Assembly (NCBI RefSeq): GCF_000611645.1 | Contig: NW_014013317.1 | Span: forward strand, 20,466 to 31,506 | Reading direction: 5' to 3' | Length of the DNA: 11,041 nt | DNA from: Monoraphidium neglectum | Taxonomy: Eukaryota; Chlorophyta; Chlorophyceae; Sphaeropleales; Selenastraceae | Program-made: the position numbers and the translations under genes | Shown here: in pieces, positions 7,809 through 11,041 of the stretch | Layout: each line of letters opens with the position of its first letter | How positions within the stretch are numbered: position 1 is the first letter of the stretch | The notes under the pieces: generated by a model | The model's input: only the letters and a program-made list of their open reading frames with translations | What the model was told of the DNA's origin: nothing | The model's database searches: none

Positions 7809-10596
7809 CTAGTAGCCACCGCCCTCGTCGTAGCCACCACCCCCGCCGTAATTGCCTCCGCCACGGCCACCACCGCCATAGCCGCCTGTGGCAAGCGAAG
7901 ATGTCGTGGATAGGGCACACAGTTGCTCAACACCAACGTGAGTAGTAATGAAGTGACGGAGTTGATGATCAGCACTGCGGCCCTCGGTACTCAACCAGCC
8001 GACTCCTGCTGCACACCCGTCAGCCTCACTGGCTGTGCACTCTCGAGGTACGAACGCACATCTGATGGCGCCATTGCCGGCACCCGCGAGGGACCCATGC
8101 CCGGTACCCCTCTGGCGCAACTCACCCCCGCCACCACCGTAGCCTCCTCCGTCTGCAGTGGGCGCACGCACAACAAAAGGCGCAGGCGAAAACGGGTGGG
8201 TCAGAGCCTGCCTCGTCATCATCAAGTAGCGAGTTTTGAGTGATCTGACTGTGCGTCCTCATTGACTTCATGCAGCATCGGGTCATTGATATTATGCTGT
8301 ATGGTGGCATCATGGTGGGCATGCGTGTGTGCACCCCCCAGGATCAAGGTATGCCCCAGCCTGCCCCCTTGTTGAAACTCACAGCCTCCGCCACCGCGGC
8401 CACCACCACCGTAGCCACCGCTGCCATAGCCACCTGCAGGAGGGGTGAAGACCAACGATGAGGCAGCACACGCTTGCTGAGACCGGCTTAGATCATCTCT
8501 GACAATCATTCACATGTCTATCTACATTCTCCTTAGGCTGCGGGGCAACTGTTTTTCCGCGTGCGGTCGGTTTTGAGGCGGCCCCATAGCGAAGACGCCG
8601 TGGCTGGAACTCACCACCCCCGCGTCCGCCCCCACCCCCTCCGTAGCCCCCGCCGCCGCCGCCGCCCTCGCGGGACTGGGCCTCGTTCACGCGGAGGGTG
8701 CGGCCCTGCGATGCCAAGGACGAGGATGGTTCAGTGGCTGCGGGTCGCGGTGGCTGCGTGTGCATGGGCCCGGGCGCTGAAAAGAAGCAGTTGAGGTCAA
8801 AGTGTGGATTTGCTGGGCAAATGCTGCTGCGAGTGGTGGCGGGCACGCGTGCACACACGCCTGCGCACAAGGGATTGCAGCTTGACTGTTGCGGGCAGAT
8901 GTAGCCGAGTGTGCAGAGGTAGGTCCCACCAACCTGGAACTCCTGGTTGTTCAGTGTGTTCATCGCGGACTGATGCGGAGCCACAGGCAAGCCATCCCAG
9001 GGAGGAGCGCAGGCGGGCAGAAGTGAGGAGGCGAGGCGCAGGACCATGGGAGGGTTGTCTGTGCAGGTGCATGCGCCTCACAGGCTGCTGCTGGCAGTTG
9101 CTGTGGCGTCATCCGCCCCTCTGGGTTAGGCAGCGGCTGTGGCTGGCCCGTGTCGCGCCTTGCGTGGGGACACTGTTGGTGCAGGTGGATGGTGTTTGTG
9201 GAGCGCACCTGGGCCTGCTCAGAACCCATTGTGACGAACCTGCATAAGAGGATGCGCAGGGGAGAGACACCCATGGGGCAGGGAAGCAAGTGTGCTGTGC
9301 ACCAGGCCATGCAGGCTGCTGGGTGCACCCAGGGGCACCAGCCTTGCAATTGTGATGCAGTCAGCTGCAACGAGCAGCGGGCGGCGGACGGCGAGCGGCA
9401 GGCGGCAGGCACGGGCAGCGAGCAGGCAGTGCCTGCAGGACAACTGTGGCGTGTCGCCCGTGGTTCCACACCCGAAGCCCCTGGAGCGACCCGTCTCGCG
9501 GTCTGCGCGATGGGTAGGTGTGGACGAGGTTCAGAGTGGGTCAAGGTGCGAGGTCAGCAAAGGGGCTGAGTTACTTTTGGAAGGTGACAAGGCCTTGTCA
9601 GCCCTAGGGACCAACGTCACCTTTGAGCTGAAGAAAAGATAGGGGTGGCAGCAGCAGAACCACGGCATGCCCACTGTTGTCATGCAAAGAAGGCGAATGA
9701 AATGGCAATTCTCAGACGGCCCAGAATTTATGTCTGGTGGGGTTCGTGTCGGCTTGCGGGCAGGTCACCTGCTTGGTCACCGGCCTTGGGGGCTCACCCG
9801 TGGGAATGAAGGCGTCGGTCACTTCGCCGTACTTGCCAAACAGCTAAAGGTGCAGTGAGTTGCGGCGCAGGGGGCAGGACAGGGGCCGGCACCAGGGTTG
9901 TCAAGGGTGTGCATCAGCACACGGGGCACACAAGGCGTGTGCTCACGCCGAGCACACAGGGAAACCAGGGCAGCAGTGCCGGTGACCATGCCACCAAGGA
10001 CGCTGACAAGTGACAGGCTGCATTCTGAGGGGAAATCACACAGGTCTGCTTGAGCACAGTTGCAAAGCGCCAGAAGTGCACATGTTGCTCGTTGCTGACA
10101 GCTCTGGTCGCACGAAACATGGAAGGTTGTTCAGCCTCCCCATACCTCGTATAGGTCCTCCTGTTTGGGCACAATGGCAAGAATGATAGCATTGGGTTGA
10201 GGGAATGCAGGCCGTATCAACGCTACGGTCAGCAGTGGCGGCAGGCCGCCGATGATGACAGCAGCAACTCTCACATTGCAGCAGCCGTGCGCACCGCACC
10301 CAGACAATCGCACATGAAATCGGTCTGAGGCCCCCGAAGAACGATTTTCTGCAGAAACAAGGCTACGATGTGTCCCACAGCCACGCGGCTCAGATCATTG
10401 GCGTGCTGCTGCATCTTGCGCAGATTTGTGCCCGTTTATGCTCACCTGAGTCGTTTGAAAGCTCAGATTGCCAACGTACCTGCGTGTAACAGGCCGTTTA
10501 TCGTGGTTGGGCCATCCCTGCCGCCACGACAGCAGGATTGGGGACAAAGCGCGAGCGGAAAGTCATGTGGGGAACAGCTCACATCTTTGTTGTCAT
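7809..10596 (-). CDS. Glycine-rich RNA-binding protein (single RRM plus Gly-rich tail), 11 exons
   Basis: An RNA-binding protein of the plant/algal GRP type, known to act in RNA processing, stability and stress responses. Exons on the minus strand are 10596-10583, 10479-10446, 10160-10146, 9843-9798, 9502-9472, 9239-9209, 8969-8934, 8705-8615, 8433-8383, 8152-8126 and 7885-7809. The 453-nt CDS gives 150 residues and all ten junctions keep phase. The RRM covers about residues 4-78: RNP2 MYVGNL (5-10), helix QEDLYELFGKYGEV, IPTDRETGRS, RNP1 RGFGFVTM (44-51), SAMNTLNNQEF, GRTLRVNEA. Tyr6, Phe46 and Phe48 are the RNA-stacking positions. From residue 83 to the end the protein is Gly with regular Tyr and Arg, as in GGYGGGGRGGG, ending YDEGGGY; such tails promote self-association and nucleic-acid contact. 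The start MTTKMYVGNL is typical of the family. Donors are mostly GTGAGC/GTGAGT; the exon 7 donor (GTTGGT) is weak. Confidence 0.92.
8706..8933 (-). other. Intron 7 of the RNA-binding-protein gene, open in frame
   Basis: A 228-bp intron with weak donor GTTGGT and acceptor ATCGCAG. Its length is a multiple of three, and it has no stop in the frame that joins exons 7 and 8. Retention would insert 76 residues between the QEF loop and the last RRM strand (GRTLRV). Confidence 0.8.
10146..10160 (-). other. 15-nt microexon (exon 3) of the RNA-binding-protein gene
   Basis: Encodes EDLYE, flanked by AAACAG and GTATGG. It fills exactly the gap in RRM helix 1 between SFQTTQ (exon 2) and LFGKYGEV (exon 4). 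Both borders are phase 0. Without it the helix is five residues short. Confidence 0.8.
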
Positions 10597-11041
10597 CTTG
10601 AAAGCGTCAGGCGGGCCTGAAAAGCACCCCGAGGAACCACAGATCACACCAAGCAGGAGCCCGACGAAAGACTCGCAAGCGAAATCCCCAAACGAGTCGA
10701 TAGCCTTTTACTGTAGCGTGAGAACGCGAGCTGCAAGTGAGGCCTTCCATAGCAACGGTCTTTGACGCCACAGCTTCTCCGCGACCACGGGAGAAGTGAA
10801 GACAGCCGTGGCCGACATCACAGACACTGGTGAGCCCGTGCATGGCTGCACAAAGCTGTTAAGCCCGCGCGGCGCAGGAAATGCCAAGTTGTGAGTTGTT
10901 TGACCAGGTCAATTCGGCCATACCGACTCACTGTACGTAGCATGCCGTGATAAATTCCTTTGATAATCTGCCCTCAACACGATCGCTCGATCGAACATGA
11001 ATTGTCCGAAAGACCCGCTTGTTCCGTCGTTCGAGCGTTGC
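10597..11041 (-). promoter_or_regulatory. Upstream region of the RNA-binding-protein gene
   Basis: This should contain the 5' UTR and promoter. No convincing TATA box is visible. A pyrimidine-rich CTTTTCAG on the minus strand about 20 nt before the ATG could be the acceptor of a 5'-UTR intron. The short open frames here show no domain. Confidence 0.4.

Noticed and set aside
10325..10348. Minus-strand KSFFGGLR after a CTGCAG acceptor, resembling RNP2
   Set aside because: No matching donor or phase links it to the next RRM exon. The exon at 10479-10446 with MYVGNLSF fits RNP2 and all phases.
10607..10843. Minus-strand 78-residue frame upstream of the RNA-binding-protein gene
   Set aside because: It has no motif, is not in the frame of the RRM start, and lies in the presumed promoter/5' UTR.
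1..11041. Mobile elements, CRISPR arrays, tRNA or rRNA genes
   Set aside because: I found no terminal repeats with transposase or reverse-transcriptase motifs, no spaced direct repeats, and no cloverleaf or rRNA core sequence on either strand by eye.

Overview
The window is nuclear DNA of a GC-rich eukaryote with many introns, most probably a green alga of the Chlorophyceae type. The reasons are: GC-rich codons with long Ala/Gly/Gln homopolymers, GT-AG introns of 100-310 bp with GTGAGC/GTGCGC/GTGAGT donors, (CA)n microsatellites inside introns, long 3' UTRs, and TGTAA poly(A) motifs at sensible distances behind the genes. I see no bacterial operon logic, mobile element, CRISPR array, tRNA or rRNA. 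The genus cannot be fixed from the sequence alone.

Three protein-coding genes can be supported. (1) Plus strand, 2-2870, cut at its 5' side by the window edge: a class-3 (alpha/beta-hydrolase) lipase in two visible exons. The catalytic Ser, Asp and His are all recognisable, but a roughly 650-residue low-complexity stretch with a polyglutamine tract and a hydrophobic membrane-like block lies between Asp and His. (2) Minus strand, 6500-4457: a three-exon gene for a 528-residue disordered Ala/Pro/Glu-rich protein. It opens with a myristoylation/palmitoylation signature (MGASCSC) and has a central basic, nuclear-signal-like cluster. I do not recognise its family. (3) Minus strand, 10596-7809: a glycine-rich RNA-binding protein of 150 residues (one RRM plus a Gly/Tyr/Arg tail). 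It is split into eleven exons of 14-91 nt, so almost none of it shows as a long ORF. I rebuilt it by eye from RRM motifs and splice phases, and every junction keeps the frame.

Layout: the lipase (rightward) and the disordered-protein gene (leftward) converge tail to tail. Their candidate TGTAA signals lie about 70 bp apart near 3710-3785. The RNA-binding-protein gene lies behind the disordered-protein gene in the same orientation; its candidate poly(A) signal at 6866-6862 is about 360 bp upstream of the next ATG. The three genes have no evident common pathway and look like ordinary neighbours in a compact algal chromosome.

The points most worth a second look are: the microexon architecture of the RRM gene (including a 15-nt exon); its intron 7, which is in frame, free of stops and a multiple of three long; the repeated, frame-neutral Gly-rich exons; the (CA)n tracts placed about 20 nt before the 3' splice site in two unrelated genes; and the very large insertion inside the lipase fold. 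All gene models are inferred from sequence, without transcript evidence.
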